DNA from: Hymenobacter sp. YIM 151858-1
GTDB lineage: Bacteria > Bacteroidota > Bacteroidia > Cytophagales > Hymenobacteraceae
Assembly: GCF_025979705.1 (NCBI RefSeq)
Contig: NZ_CP110136.1
Location: forward strand, 1,302,001-1,366,000
Reading direction: 5' to 3'
DNA length: 64,000 bases
How positions within the stretch are numbered: position 1 is the stretch's first letter; each line of letters starts with the position of its first letter. A program made the position numbers and the translations under genes. The notes beneath the pieces were generated by a model, which did no database searches, was not told the origin of the DNA, and saw only the letters and a program-made list of their open reading frames with translations. Positions 8,787 to 18,935 of this stretch are shown here, one piece after another.

Positions 8787-10574
8787 CTAGTCGATTTTCA
8801 AAACAGCCAGGAAGGCTTCTTGCGGAATTTCCACGGAGCCCACTTGGCGCATCCGTTTCTTACCCTCCTTTTGTTTTTCGAGCAGCTTGCGCTTACGCGA
8901 GATGTCGCCGCCGTAGCACTTGGCAATTACGTTTTTGCGCAGGGCTTTCACGGTTTCGCGGGCTACGATCTTCTGACCGATGGCGGCCTGGATGGCAATT
9001 TCGAACATCTGGCGGGGCAGCAGCTCTTTCAGCTTTTCGCACAGGCGCTTGCCCCAGTCGTAGCTCTTGGAGCGGTGCACAATGGCCGACAAGGCATCTA
9101 CCTTCTCGCCGTTGAGCATCACGTCCAGCTTCACCATGTCGGACTGGCGGAAACCGATCAGCTCGTAGTCGAGCGAGGCGTAACCGCGCGAGATGGTCTT
9201 CAGCTTATCGAAGAAGTCGAACACGATTTCCGACAGCGGCAGCTCAAACGACAGCTCCACCCGCTCCGAGGTGAGGTACGACTGACCCTTGATAAGGCCG
9301 CGCTTTTCCATGCACAGCGTGATGATCGGGCCCACAAATTCGGCGGCCGTGATGATCTGCGCCTTGATGTAGGGCTCCTCGATGTGCTTGATTAGGTTGG
9401 GCTCGGGCATTTCGCTCGGGGCCGATACCATTTTGAGCTCGTCGCGGTTGCTGATTACCTTAAACTGCACCGAAGGCACAGTGGTAATCACCGTCATGTT
9501 AAACTCGCGCTCCAGGCGCTCCTGCACAATTTCCATGTGCAGCATACCCAGGAAACCGCAACGGAAGCCGAAGCCCAGAGCCGCCGAGGTTTCGGGCTCC
9601 CACACCAGCGAGGCATCGTTGAGCTGCAGCTTTTCCATGCAGGAGCGCAGCTCTTCGTATTCGGTGGTATCAACCGGGTAAATGCCGGCGAATACCATTG
9701 GTTTCACGTCCTCAAAGCCCACAATGGCCTCCTGTGTGGGGCGCGCTACGTGCGTAATGGTGTCGCCTACTTTTACCTCGCGGGCTTCTTTAATGCCCGA
9801 AATCAGGTAGCCTACGTTGCCCGCCGACATTTCGCCGCGGGGCTCCTGGTTCAGCTTCAATACCCCGATTTCATCGGCGCCGTACTCCTTGCCGGTGGCG
9901 AGGAAGCGCAGCTTGTCGCCCTTGCGCATGGTGCCGTTCTTGATGCGGAACAGCACTTCGATGCCGCGGTACGAGTTGAAAACGGAGTCGAAAATCAGGG
10001 CCTGCAGGGGAGCTTCCGGGTCGCCGGAGGGCGAAGGAATACGCTCCACAATGGCGTTCAGAATTTCTTCGATACCAATACCGGCTTTGCCCGAAGCGTG
10101 AATAATATCTTCGTGCTTGCAGCCGATCAGGTCCACGATTTCGTCCGAAACCTCCTCCGGCATGGCGTGTGGCAGGTCGATCTTGTTCAGAACCGGAATA
10201 ATTTCCAGATCGGCGCCGATGGCCAGGTACAGGTTCGAGATGGTCTGGGCTTCGATGCCTTGCGAGGCGTCAACGATCAGCAGGGCGCCTTCGCAGGCGG
10301 CTATGGAGCGCGACACTTCGTAGCTGAAGTCGACGTGGCCGGGGGTATCAATCAGGTTAAGCGTGTACATCTCCCCTTTGTAGGGGAATTGCATCTGGAT
10401 AGCGTGGCTCTTGATGGTGATGCCCCGCTCCCGCTCCAAATCCATGTTGTCGAGCAGCTGCGCCTGCATCTCGCGCTGACTCACCGTGCTGGTAAATTCC
10501 AGCAGGCGGTCGGCCAGCGTGCTTTTGCCGTGGTCGATGTGGGCGATGATGCAGAAGTTGCGAATGTTCTTCAC
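8787..10574 (-). CDS. lepA: Elongation factor 4 (LepA)
   Basis: A 595-residue translational GTPase that acts on the ribosome during initiation/elongation stress. The G domain shows P-loop AHIDHGKST, switch motif RERGITIK, G3 DTPGHVDF and G4 NKID, followed by the EF-G-like domains and the LepA-specific C-terminal domain ending in [11 protein letters not shown]. Length is typical (about 595-600). The start [20 protein letters not shown] is conserved in the family. A TACCTTCG element on the minus strand at 10604-10611 sits 30 bases upstream. This highly conserved 1.8-kb gene contains no CCTAGG. Confidence 0.98.
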   Translation of the reverse strand: MKNIRNFCIIAHIDHGKSTLADRLLEFTSTVSQREMQAQLLDNMDLERERGITIKSHAIQMQFPYKGEMYTLNLIDTPGHVDFSYEVSRSIAACEGALLIVDASQGIEAQTISNLYLAIGADLEIIPVLNKIDLPHAMPEEVSDEIVDLIGCKHEDIIHASGKAGIGIEEILNAIVERIPSPSGDPEAPLQALIFDSVFNSYRGIEVLFRIKNGTMRKGDKLRFLATGKEYGADEIGVLKLNQEPRGEMSAGNVGYLISGIKEAREVKVGDTITHVARPTQEAIVGFEDVKPMVFAGIYPVDTTEYEELRSCMEKLQLNDASLVWEPETSAALGFGFRCGFLGMLHMEIVQERLEREFNMTVITTVPSVQFKVISNRDELKMVSAPSEMPEPNLIKHIEEPYIKAQIITAAEFVGPIITLCMEKRGLIKGQSYLTSERVELSFELPLSEIVFDFFDKLKTISRGYASLDYELIGFRQSDMVKLDVMLNGEKVDALSAIVHRSKSYDWGKRLCEKLKELLPRQMFEIAIQAAIGQKIVARETVKALRKNVIAKCYGGDISRKRKLLEKQKEGKKRMRQVGSVEIPQEAFLAVLKID

Positions 10575-10603
10575 TCGGCTTGAAATAAGGCTTTATGCAG
10601 CCA

Positions 10604-10611
10604 CGAAGGTA
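10604..10611 (-). promoter_or_regulatory. Putative -7 element of lepA
   Basis: On the minus strand this reads TACCTTCG, a TAnnTTnG element of the Bacteroidota housekeeping sigma factor, 30 bases before the lepA ATG. The upstream TTG is not at ideal spacing. Confidence 0.5.
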
Positions 10612-10855
10612 GCGTTTTGGGGCCGCAATTGCTACGGAACGCCCCAACAAGGCCGTTGGCTGTGAGTTGGCAACCGTGCTATGCGGGCCAGAGTTCCACA
10701 AAATTACGGCGGCGCGATATTCCAGGGCCGGTTGCGTAAGCCAGCATTTCGGGCTGCTGCCGAGCCACTGGAGCGGCAATGATTTCGCTCCGCAAGCACT
10801 GTCAGGCAACCTTTGCAGCGGCGGCGCACTCTTGCCTGAAATATTCTCTCAGCCC

Positions 10856-11722
10856 ATGTTTCGTAGCTCACTTTTGATTTTTGCGGCCCTAGGTGCCGGG
10901 CTGCCCTTGCAGGCCCAGCAGCTGAAAGGGCGGGTAGTAGCCGCCCAATCGGGCAGTGCGGTGGCTTTTGCTACCGTAGGCGTGAAAGGCAAACCCGTAG
11001 GCACCACCACCGATGCGGCCGGCAACTTTGTCCTGAACACGTCGGCCAGCATCACCGGTGCCGATTCCGTTATCATCTCCTGTATCGGCTACCGCGCGTG
11101 CCGCACTACCGTAGCAGGGCTGCGCAGCCAGCCCCAGGCGTGGGAGTTGCAGCCGGTGGCCCAGCCCTTGCAGGAGGTGCAGGTGAAGCACGGGCGCGTA
11201 CGCCCGGCTACCCTAGGTGGAAAAGTGGAAAAGGGCACCGCGCACTGGAACACCCAAACCCGCGACCTTGCCGCCGTAGGCGACGATGAGCGCGGCTGGG
11301 AAGTTGCCACCATTCTGCCGGTTCGGCACAACGGCTACATCGATGGCTTCCACTTTTACCTCGAGGACAATGAGTTTAAGCTGGTGCGCCTGCGGTTTAT
11401 GCTCTACGAAGTAGCAAACGGCAAACCCACTAAGCCCCTACTCACGCAGGACATTCAGTTTACCGTGCCGAGCGGGCAAACCGGCTGGGCCAGCGTCGAT
11501 CTGCGCCAGTACAACCTGCAGCTGCACAAAGGACAAACCGTGGCGGCGGGCATTCAGTGGTTGCAGGGCGAAAAGCTACACCCCGAGAGCAGCAGGTTTG
11601 GCGGGCCCGGGGCCTTTCCGTCGGCTACGCACCGGGCCGTAGTGCGCGACAAAAGCGAAGCGGAGTGGCGCACCTTCCCCGTCAATGCCAGCATGTATCT
11701 GGCCGTGCAGGAGTACGACTAG
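10856..11722 (+). CDS. Secreted carboxypeptidase-regulatory-like protein, tandem copy 1
   Basis: A 288-residue exported protein. A signal peptide (MFRSSLLIFAALGAGLPLQA) is followed by a carboxypeptidase-regulatory-like beta-sandwich at about 22-110, with LKGRVVAAQSGSAVAFATV and GTTTDAAGNFVL. A second domain of unknown type follows from about residue 125, containing VRPATLGGKVEKGT, DERGWEVATIL, FHFYLEDNEFKLVRLRF and GWASVDLRQYNLQL. The same two-part architecture occurs in the next two genes. Such N-terminal domains usually occur on TonB-dependent receptors and secreted proteins, but no receptor barrel is present here. Function is unknown. The ATG at 10856 gives the signal peptide. Confidence 0.8.
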   Translation: MFRSSLLIFAALGAGLPLQAQQLKGRVVAAQSGSAVAFATVGVKGKPVGTTTDAAGNFVLNTSASITGADSVIISCIGYRACRTTVAGLRSQPQAWELQPVAQPLQEVQVKHGRVRPATLGGKVEKGTAHWNTQTRDLAAVGDDERGWEVATILPVRHNGYIDGFHFYLEDNEFKLVRLRFMLYEVANGKPTKPLLTQDIQFTVPSGQTGWASVDLRQYNLQLHKGQTVAAGIQWLQGEKLHPESSRFGGPGAFPSATHRAVVRDKSEAEWRTFPVNASMYLAVQEYD

Positions 11723-11863
11723 CCCCTGCGGCACCTACACGCCGCAATATTTTTCGGAGGCAACCCAAGCGGCAGCGCAGGACAATAACTTTGCCCTAGG
11801 TCAGGAGAGCCCGACGGGTGCGCATGGGGTGCACTACGCCTGCAGGCTTCTGTTTGCAGGCTG

Positions 11864-12718
11864 ATGATTCGACGGCTACTCGCCACCCTATACCTAGGTG
11901 CTTTATCGGTAACGGCCCATGGGCAGCACTTGCCCGTGGAGGGCCAGGTGCTGAATGCGCGCACGGGCCAGCCCGTGCCCTTTGCCACCCTGGGCGTGCC
12001 GCGCCGCGGGCTGGGCACCGTAGCCGACGAAAACGGCCGCTACCTCCTGCGCCTGCCCGATAACTTCGCCGATACGGTGGTGGTAACGAGCATCGGGTTT
12101 TCGCGCGCGCTGCTCTTGCCCGCTCACGTGGCCGCCGGGCAGCGCGTGGTGCGGTTGATGCCCCAGGAGCAAACCCTCGAAAACGTGGTGGTGGCGCACC
12201 GAAGGGTCAGGCCCGCTACCCTAGGTCGGAAAACCGCTAAGGGCGACCTGCGCTGGGTGGCGGGCTCAAGCGGCAAGAACACCGTCGACGATGAATGGGG
12301 CTGGGAACTCGGCGCCGTGCTGCACCCCGCCAAACCGGCCGTGCTGGAGGAGTTTCACGTGTATTTGCACGACAACAACTACGAGCTGTTGCGCTTCCGC
12401 CTGAATCTGTACGCCTACGAGCAGGGCAAGCCCGGCAAGGCCTTGTTGCAGCAAGATGTGCAATTAAAAGTGTGGCCCAAGCAGAAGGGCTGGCTCACGG
12501 TTGATCTGCGCTCCTATAATATAAACCTCGAGGCGCAGCCCGTGGCGGCTACCATTCAGTGGCTGCAAAGCGAAACTGCCGAGCCCCAGAAGAAATATTT
12601 TTCGGTGCCGGTGAAGCGCCAGCCCAAGCAGGTGATGCTGGAGCGCGAAAACAGCGAAGCCGCCTGGACGATTCATGCCATGCAACCTAGCCTGTACTTC
12701 GAGCTGCTCACGGAGTAA
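11864..12718 (+). CDS. Secreted carboxypeptidase-regulatory-like protein, tandem copy 2
   Basis: A 284-residue paralogue of the preceding gene. A signal peptide ending ALSVTAHG is followed by the regulatory-like domain (VEGQVLNARTGQPVPFATLG, GTVADENGRYLL). Then comes the shared C-terminal domain with RVRPATLGRKTAKGD, DEWGWELGAVL, EFHVYLHDNNYELLRFRL and GWLTVDLRSYNINL. The conserved spacing and motifs across the pair show tandem duplication. Two CCTAGG sites (11893 and 12221) lie inside it; the second is in the same position as one in copy 1 (11213), at the shared PATLG. Function is unknown. Confidence 0.8.
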   Translation: MIRRLLATLYLGALSVTAHGQHLPVEGQVLNARTGQPVPFATLGVPRRGLGTVADENGRYLLRLPDNFADTVVVTSIGFSRALLLPAHVAAGQRVVRLMPQEQTLENVVVAHRRVRPATLGRKTAKGDLRWVAGSSGKNTVDDEWGWELGAVLHPAKPAVLEEFHVYLHDNNYELLRFRLNLYAYEQGKPGKALLQQDVQLKVWPKQKGWLTVDLRSYNINLEAQPVAATIQWLQSETAEPQKKYFSVPVKRQPKQVMLERENSEAAWTIHAMQPSLYFELLTE

Positions 12719-12845
12719 CCGACAACGCGAAGCGGGCTAGCTTTCGGGGCAAGCACATTTGCTACTCACCCGAAGGAGTGCCTGCATGCAACCAGCCGAG
12801 CTTGTTGCTGACTCCCGACAGGGCAAGCCAATTGCTACCCTGCCT

Positions 12846-13721
12846 ATGATTATTGCCTGGCTCAAGCCCAGCAGCCTGCTTTATGCCCTGCTGTCCTGCG
12901 CGCACGTTTCGCCGCAACAACCCCAGCCACAAGTGCTCGATGCCCGAACCGGTGCAGCGGTGCCCTTTGCTTCCGTAGGTGTCAAGCTGAAGCCCCTAGG
13001 TACGGTGGCCGATGCCGAAGGCCAATTCAGCCTCAGGGCACTTGCCGCCGCCCTGCCTTCTGATACCGTAGTCGTGACGTGCGTAGGCTACGCGCCGCGC
13101 AAACTCCTGCTTAGCCAGTTGCAGCAGCAAGCCACCGTGCGCCTCACGCCGCTCACGCATGAGTTAAGCACCGTAACCGTTCGCGGATCGGGTTGGAAGC
13201 GCCGACGCATAGGCCACGATGGCTCGTTTAGCATTACGTACTACAACTTTCACATCAACGGCGACACCGATCCGGCCCGCAAATTAGGCCGCGAAGTGGG
13301 CGCGGTACTGCGCATTCGGCCGCTGAGCGAGATTGAAGACGTGCACTTTTACATCGGCGAAAACACCTTCCGCAGCGTACGATTGCGCTTAAATGTGCGG
13401 AGCTTGGATGCCGACGATAACCCCGCTGCTTCCCTGCTCACCCAAGATGTGCACTACGTGTTGCCCGATAATGCCAAAGGCTGGCAGCACCTCGACTTAC
13501 GCCCCTACCACATTGCCACCGGCAACCACAACCGGGTAGCCGTGACGCTGGAGTGGCTGGAAGGCTCGCCCGACCCGCAACGCCCCTGGCAAAGCTTGCT
13601 GATGCCCGCTCCCCTAGGCCCCTTGCATCGCATGGTGTACCGCGACAAATCGGCCGACAAATGGCATAGCCTGCGGGCGAGCCTGAGCCTTTACGTAACG
13701 GCCGCGAGCCCCGCAGAGTAA
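12846..13721 (+). CDS. Secreted carboxypeptidase-regulatory-like protein, tandem copy 3
   Basis: A 291-residue third paralogue, more diverged. The regulatory-like domain shows VLDARTGAAVPFASVGVKL and GTVADAEGQFSL. The C-terminal domain keeps LGREVGAVLRI, EDVHFYIGENTFRSVRLRL and GWQHLDLRPYHIATG, but the PATLG hinge is replaced by WKRRRIGHDGSFSITYYNFH. The start is uncertain: the ATG at 12846 gives a leader-like MIIAWLKPSSLLYALLSCAH, and an ATG at 12786 would add 20 residues. A terminator-like hairpin follows at 13911-13940. Confidence 0.72.
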   Translation: MIIAWLKPSSLLYALLSCAHVSPQQPQPQVLDARTGAAVPFASVGVKLKPLGTVADAEGQFSLRALAAALPSDTVVVTCVGYAPRKLLLSQLQQQATVRLTPLTHELSTVTVRGSGWKRRRIGHDGSFSITYYNFHINGDTDPARKLGREVGAVLRIRPLSEIEDVHFYIGENTFRSVRLRLNVRSLDADDNPAASLLTQDVHYVLPDNAKGWQHLDLRPYHIATGNHNRVAVTLEWLEGSPDPQRPWQSLLMPAPLGPLHRMVYRDKSADKWHSLRASLSLYVTAASPAE

Positions 13722-13910
13722 CCGAGGGTTAACCAGTTGAAGTCAGGGTTTCTTAAGCCTACCTCAAATACTGCTCTTGCGCTCTGAAGCACCAGCTTAG
13801 TAAGTTACTGCCCCTAAACTCTATCTGCTTAGGCAAGTCTGCGCCATGCGCTGAAACCTTTCGAAAACCTGTTTTGCTTACGAGCTAAGAACGGTTGGCT
13901 AACACTTGTA

Positions 13911-13940
13911 AGCCCCGCGCCTACCCCGCCGGGGCTTTTT
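13911..13940 (+). terminator. Terminator-like hairpin upstream of icmF
   Basis: AGCCCCG and CGGGGCT form a 7-bp stem followed by five T residues. It is the first terminator candidate after the three tandem secreted genes, about 190 bases after the last stop. Confidence 0.65.
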
Positions 13941-13942
13941 CG

Positions 13943-13950
13943 TACTTTAG
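13943..13950 (+). promoter_or_regulatory. Putative -7 element of icmF
   Basis: TACTTTAG fits TAnnTTnG and lies 34 bases before the icmF ATG, directly after the preceding terminator. Confidence 0.45.
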
Positions 13951-13983
13951 CCACTCCAAAATCCCACTCGTTCGGAATCTACC

Positions 13984-16900
13984 ATGCACCCAGCTCCCGT
14001 AGCTCCTTATAAACCACAAAACCACGTCCGCATCGTAACGGCGGCGGCGTTGTTCGACGGCCACGACGCGGCCATCAACATCATGCGCCGCATCATCCAA
14101 GCCTCAGGTGCCGAAGTAATTCACCTAGGGCACAACCGTTCGGTGCAGGAAATCGTCGACTGCGCCATTCAGGAAGACGCCCAAGCCATTGCTATTACCT
14201 CGTACCAGGGCGGCCACAACGAGTTCTTCAAATACATGTACGACCTGCTCAAGGAGCGGGGCGCCGGCCACATCAAAATATTTGGTGGCGGCGGCGGGGT
14301 AATTCTGCCCTCCGAAATTGAAGAGCTGCACGGCTACGGCATTACGCGCATCTACTCGCCCGACGACGGCCGCGCCATGGGCCTGCAGGGCATGATCAAC
14401 GACCTGCTCGAAAAGGCCGACTTCCCGACGGGCAAAAACCTGAACGGCGAAGCCAAGCACGTAAAGGAGAAAGACGCCCTGAGCCTAGGTCGCCTCATCT
14501 CGGCTGCCGAGAACTTCCCCGAGGAGTACGAGAAGGTGAAGCAACAGCTGGTTGCCGAGTTCCAGCAGAGCGAGAACGGAGCTGAGTCGAACAACTCACA
14601 AACTCCCACCCTCGCTAACTCTCAAACTAAGAAGGCTCCCATCCTAGGTATCACCGGTACCGGCGGTGCCGGTAAGTCGTCGTTGGTGGATGAGCTGGTG
14701 CGCCGCTTCCTGCTCGACTTCCCCGACAAGACCATTGCCATCATTTCGGTCGACCCCTCGAAGCGCAAAACCGGCGGCGCCCTCCTTGGCGACCGTATCC
14801 GGATGAACGCCATCAACAACCCGCGCGTGTATATGCGCAGCCTTGCCACCCGCCAGAGCAACCTGGCCCTGAGCAAGTATGTGCAGGACGCCGTGGACGT
14901 GGTGCGCGCCGCCGATTTCGACCTGATCATTCTCGAAACTTCGGGCATTGGCCAGAGCGATACCGAAATCATCGAGCACTCCGATGCCAGCCTCTACGTG
15001 ATGACGCCCGAGTACGGCGCCGCCACGCAGCTGGAGAAAATCGATATGCTCGATTTCGCCGATGTCATCGCGCTAAACAAGTTCGATAAGCGCGGCGCTC
15101 AGGATGCCCTGCGCGACGTACGCAAGCAGTACCAGCGCAACCACCAGCTCTGGGACCGTCCGACGGACGAGTTGCCCGTATACGGCACCATTGCTTCGCA
15201 ATTCAACGACCCGGGCATGAACCGCCTGTACCGGGCCGTGCTGGCAACCATCGAGCGGAAAACCGGGGCTACTTTCAGCTCGCAGCTCGAAACTTCGGAG
15301 GCTGCCAGCGAAAAGGTGTATATCATTCCGCCCCACCGCACGCGTTATCTCTCCGAAATCACCGAAACGATTCGTCAGTATGACCAGTGGGTCGATAAAC
15401 AAGCCGAAACCGCTCAGCAACTCTACGGAATCCAGCGAAGCATCGAAGCCGTTCGAAGCCTCGGCAGCGGAGGAGCAACCGCTCACGGAGCCGGGGGGAG
15501 CAGCAGCCACGGACCCCAACCAGCCGAACTCGCAACCGGCCTGGAGAAAGCCTTCGAGGAAATCAAGCTCCGGCTGGACGGGCAAAACTGGCGACTCCTG
15601 GAGACCTGGCCGCAAAAAGTAGCCGCCTACAAAGCCCCGGAGTTCATCTTTAAGGTGCGCGACAAGGAAATCCGCATCAAAACGCACTCCGAAACCCTCT
15701 CGCACCTGCAAGTGCCCAAAGTGGCCACCCCACGCTACGAGGCCTGGGGCGACCTGCTGAAGTGGATGCTGCAGGAAAACGTACCGGGCGAGTTTCCCTA
15801 CACCGCCGGCGTGTTCCCCTTCAAGCGCGAAGGCGAAGACCCCACGCGTATGTTTGCCGGCGAAGGTGGCCCCGAGCGCACTAACCGCCGCTTCCACTAC
15901 GTATCGGCTGGCCTGCCCGCCAAGCGCCTGAGCACGGCGTTTGACTCGGTAACGCTCTACGGCGAAGACCCCGACCTGCGCCCCGACATTTACGGCAAGA
16001 TTGGCAACTCGGGCGTGAGCATCTGCTGCCTCGACGACGCCAAGAAGCTGTACTCCGGCTTCAACCTCGCCGACCCGGTTACCTCGGTGTCGATGACCAT
16101 CAACGGCCCGGCCGCTACGCTAGCTGCTTTCTTTATGAACGCCGCCATCGATCAGCAGTGCGAGCTGTACATCAAGCAGCATGGCTTGGAGGCTGAGGTT
16201 GACGAGAAGATCAAACAGATCTACCAGGCCCTGGGTCAGGAGCGCCCGCGCTACCAAGGCCAGCTGCCCGAGGGCAACGACGGCCTAGGTCTGATGCTGC
16301 TCGGCGTAACCGGCGACCAGGTGCTGCCCGCCGAGGTGTACCAGGAAATCAAAGCCCGCACGCTCTCGCAAGTACGCGGCACCGTGCAGGCCGACATCCT
16401 GAAGGAAGACCAGGCCCAGAACACCTGCATCTTCTCCACGGAGTTCTCGCTGCGCCTCATGGGCGACGTGCAGCAGTACTTCATCACCAATAAGGTGCGG
16501 AACTTCTACTCCGTATCGATTTCGGGCTACCACATTGCCGAGGCCGGCGCCAACCCCATTACCCAGCTGGCCCTCACGCTCTCCAACGGCTTCACCTTCG
16601 TGGAGTACTACGTGAGCCGCGGCATGGATGTGAACGACTTCGCTCCCAACCTGTCGTTCTTCTTCTCGAACGGCATGGACCCCGAGTACTCGGTGATGGG
16701 CCGCGTGGCACGCCGCATCTGGGCCAAGGCCATGAAGCTGAAGTACAGCGCCAACTCCCGCTCGCAGATGTTGAAATACCACATCCAGACCTCGGGCCGC
16801 TCCTTGCACGCGCAGGAAATCGACTTCAACGATATCCGCACCACGCTGCAGGCGCTGTACGCCATCTACGACAACTGCAACTCGCTGCACACCAACGCCT

Positions 16901-17475
16901 ACGACGAGGCCATTACCACGCCTACCGAAGAGTCGGTGCGCCGGGCCATGGCCATTCAGCTCATCATCAACCGCGAGCTGGGCTTGGCCAAGAACGAGAA
17001 CCCGCTGCAGGGCTCGTTCATCATCGAGGAACTGACCGACCTGGTGGAGGAAGCCGTAATGGCCGAGTTCGACCGCATCACGGAGCGCGGCGGCGTGCTG
17101 GGCGCCATGGAAACCATGTACCAGCGCGGCAAAATCCAGGAGGAAAGCCTCTACTACGAGATGCAGAAGCACACCGGCGAGCTGCCCATCATCGGCGTGA
17201 ACACCTTCCTCTCTTCGAAAGGCTCGCCCACGGTGCAGCCGGCCGAGGTTATCCGCGCCACCGAGGAGGAAAAGCAGTACCAGATTTCGATGCTGCAGAA
17301 CCTGCACACCCGCAACCGCGACACGGCAGATAATGCCCTGAAGCGCCTGCAGCAGAAGGCCGTGCAGAACGAGAACCTCTTTGAGGAGCTGATGGAAACG
17401 GTGAAGTCCTGCTCGCTTGGGCAGATTACCAATGCGCTGTTTGAAGTTGGCGGTCAGTACCGGCGGAATATGTAG
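13984..17475 (+). CDS. icmF: Fused isobutyryl-CoA mutase IcmF (B12 domain, G-protein chaperone, mutase)
   Basis: A 1163-residue adenosylcobalamin-dependent acyl-CoA mutase with its chaperone built in. It interconverts isobutyryl-CoA and n-butyryl-CoA (some members also act on pivalyl/isovaleryl-CoA). Order: B12-binding domain at about 12-145 with FDGHDAA (His27 as lower axial ligand); a MeaB/ArgK-like GTPase from about 220 with P-loop GTGGAGKSS; a linker; then the TIM-barrel mutase from about 600 to the end, with [20 protein letters not shown] and [10 protein letters not shown]. The domain order and length fit IcmF rather than two-subunit methylmalonyl-CoA mutase. Two linkers are low-complexity: about residues 195-218 (Ser/Asn/Thr-rich) and about 485-515 (Gly/Ser/His-rich). 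A strong terminator follows. Confidence 0.95.
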   Translation: MHPAPVAPYKPQNHVRIVTAAALFDGHDAAINIMRRIIQASGAEVIHLGHNRSVQEIVDCAIQEDAQAIAITSYQGGHNEFFKYMYDLLKERGAGHIKIFGGGGGVILPSEIEELHGYGITRIYSPDDGRAMGLQGMINDLLEKADFPTGKNLNGEAKHVKEKDALSLGRLISAAENFPEEYEKVKQQLVAEFQQSENGAESNNSQTPTLANSQTKKAPILGITGTGGAGKSSLVDELVRRFLLDFPDKTIAIISVDPSKRKTGGALLGDRIRMNAINNPRVYMRSLATRQSNLALSKYVQDAVDVVRAADFDLIILETSGIGQSDTEIIEHSDASLYVMTPEYGAATQLEKIDMLDFADVIALNKFDKRGAQDALRDVRKQYQRNHQLWDRPTDELPVYGTIASQFNDPGMNRLYRAVLATIERKTGATFSSQLETSEAASEKVYIIPPHRTRYLSEITETIRQYDQWVDKQAETAQQLYGIQRSIEAVRSLGSGGATAHGAGGSSSHGPQPAELATGLEKAFEEIKLRLDGQNWRLLETWPQKVAAYKAPEFIFKVRDKEIRIKTHSETLSHLQVPKVATPRYEAWGDLLKWMLQENVPGEFPYTAGVFPFKREGEDPTRMFAGEGGPERTNRRFHYVSAGLPAKRLSTAFDSVTLYGEDPDLRPDIYGKIGNSGVSICCLDDAKKLYSGFNLADPVTSVSMTINGPAATLAAFFMNAAIDQQCELYIKQHGLEAEVDEKIKQIYQALGQERPRYQGQLPEGNDGLGLMLLGVTGDQVLPAEVYQEIKARTLSQVRGTVQADILKEDQAQNTCIFSTEFSLRLMGDVQQYFITNKVRNFYSVSISGYHIAEAGANPITQLALTLSNGFTFVEYYVSRGMDVNDFAPNLSFFFSNGMDPEYSVMGRVARRIWAKAMKLKYSANSRSQMLKYHIQTSGRSLHAQEIDFNDIRTTLQALYAIYDNCNSLHTNAYDEAITTPTEESVRRAMAIQLIINRELGLAKNENPLQGSFIIEELTDLVEEAVMAEFDRITERGGVLGAMETMYQRGKIQEESLYYEMQKHTGELPIIGVNTFLSSKGSPTVQPAEVIRATEEEKQYQISMLQNLHTRNRDTADNALKRLQQKAVQNENLFEELMETVKSCSLGQITNALFEVGGQYRRNM

Positions 17476-17490
17476 GCTGCTCCGGCAGCT

Positions 17491-17549
17491 TTGGCTGAAA
17501 TGAAACGGGTGCTACCTTGCTGAGGTGGCACCCGTTTCCGTTCAGCCAA
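17491..17549 (+). terminator. Long hairpin terminator after icmF
   Basis: AAACGGGTGCTACC pairs with GGTGGCACCCGTTT (one G-U), and the flanking GGCTGAA / TTCAGCC extend the stem. The T tract is weak, so the termination role is inferred from position. Confidence 0.65.
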
Positions 17550-17611
17550 AATAAGAGGAATTTACGCACACACCTCAAGCAAATCCTGTCACGTCACCGA
17601 CAAACCGTAAA

Positions 17612-18274
17612 ATGAGTATTTTCAAAAGGAGTTTAGACCGACTCATCAATAAGGCTGATATTTTGAAGCTCAAAAACACGCTAACTGACACTCAATGGCT
17701 ATTGCTCAGCCAAGAGCAAGAAAAGACTGTTTACTCTTTTCTTGATGACAAAAGGTTAGTGATATCCATAAATGGGGAAGGCACATCCGGCAAATGGGAA
17801 TTTATAGTTGACAACGATACTCTTGTCATAGAAACTATCTCAATTAATGTCTTCAACTGCTACATGATATCAGACGATTTTTTAATATTGCACAAGGACA
17901 ATGATTTAAATTTTAATATTCTAGCTAATTTATCCAAACACAAAAACAATGCAAAAGATAATTTATTAAATAATTTTTACAATAAGTATTTCAGTAAAAT
18001 AAACTCAACAACAGATAGTCAGAAGCTATATGCGATAAAAGTACATGAGATAAATGAACTTATCAAAGATGGAAAAAACAAAAAAAGAACCGCAAGAGCT
18101 ATACAAAAAATGGTGTATGATGCGCAAAGCGCTCAGTTGTTTAATCACACATTTCAGCAAATATTCGGAACTAAGATTGCTGACAATTTGAACAACTCAA
18201 ATTTCACTCCTAGTGAAGCCTATGAAATTGCCGAGCCACTAATAAATTTTGGCATCATAAAAAGAAGGAGATAA
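17612..18274 (+). CDS. AT-rich orphan gene, unknown function
   Basis: A 220-residue protein, probably cytoplasmic, rich in Asn, Lys, Ile and Asp. The gene is roughly one third GC against about 60% for its neighbours, and it uses AT-rich codons throughout. The first half is beta-rich (LDDKRLVISINGEGTSGKWEF, then VIETISINVFNCYMISDDFLIL). The second half is helical and Lys/Asn-rich and ends in KRRR. The GKWEF and 'dd.LILhkD' pattern recalls small Bacteroidota proteins of unknown function; I cannot assign a family. It has no signal peptide and no CCTAGG. It sits directly before a REP array and a transposase-like gene, so recent transfer is likely. Confidence 0.7.
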   Translation: MSIFKRSLDRLINKADILKLKNTLTDTQWLLLSQEQEKTVYSFLDDKRLVISINGEGTSGKWEFIVDNDTLVIETISINVFNCYMISDDFLILHKDNDLNFNILANLSKHKNNAKDNLLNNFYNKYFSKINSTTDSQKLYAIKVHEINELIKDGKNKKRTARAIQKMVYDAQSAQLFNHTFQQIFGTKIADNLNNSNFTPSEAYEIAEPLINFGIIKRRR

Positions 18275-18285
18275 ATCGCTCAATG

Positions 18286-18905
18286 TGGCGCGAGTTTAGT
18301 GAAACGTAACTCGTGACCCATTCTGGCGCGAGTTTAGCGCAGCGTAACACGTGACCAGTCTTGATGTGGGGGCTGTGCCTCCACTGCCGCCAACAGCGGC
18401 AAGCCGGAACCGCGCCGCTTGGTAGTGTGCTATCTGAGCGGCGTTGCTCGTTCTGATGGGGCAGGCGCAGCCCCCCTCTGGCGCGAGTTTAGCGTAGCGT
18501 AACTCTCCCAACTGGTACGAGTTCAGCGTAGCGTAACTCGTACCAGTCATCCTACAGAAGCCTCAGCCGCCCCGGCGACAAGCCGGTACCGCGCCGCTTG
18601 GATTCATCCGGGCGGCGCTGCTTTAATATAGTGCTCATTAGGCCGCCAGCGGCAGCGTTACTTCTCGTTTCAGCTGCGGCAGGTGTTGCACCACTATGCT
18701 CCCCATCTGGCGCGAGTTTAGCGCAGCGTAACTCGTGACCAGCTATGAGGTGGAGGCTGCGCCTCCACTGCCGCCAACAGCGGCAAACCGGCCACGCGCC
18801 GCTTGGATAACCTGTTAATCCGGGAGGCGTTGGTCGTTCTGACGAGGGAGGCGCAGCCTCCCGGCAAGGCTGGTCACGAGTTACGCTACGCTAAACTCGC
18901 GCCAG
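18286..18905. repeat. REP/BIME array upstream of the REP-associated transposase
   Basis: At least six imperfect palindromes of about 33-37 bases share the core GCGAGTTTAGCG...CGTAACTCGTG: 18286-18320, 18323-18358, 18478-18510, 18511-18547, 18707-18742 and, inverted, 18870-18905. Between the heads, two longer segments match each other: about 18359-18477 and 18743-18869, sharing ACTGCCGCCAACAGCGGCAA and CGCGCCGCTTGGAT-like strings. A third, partial copy is at about 18555-18625. The units are thus composite BIME-like elements. Several heads end in CCAG and could fold into the hairpins recognised by the adjacent transposase. No gene is present here. Confidence 0.88.
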
Positions 18906-18935
18906 CTAAAGCCGGCAAACGGCTACCTTATCGGC

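Noticed and set aside
9537-10583. Plus-strand frame of 348 codons over lepA
   Set aside because: Shadow of lepA, which is beyond doubt the coding strand.
15380-15622. Possible frameshift in the icmF linker, since the +1 frame reads like a normal Pro/Glu/Ser linker
   Set aside because: The main frame matches the family on both sides without a break, so the other frame is chance.
16285-17307. Minus-strand frame of 340 codons in icmF
   Set aside because: High-GC antisense frame; composition rich in Val, Gly and His, no domain, fully inside a clear gene.
18286-18905. REP array as a CRISPR-like array
   Set aside because: Repeats are palindromic, irregularly spaced, in both orientations and next to a Y1 transposase rather than cas genes.
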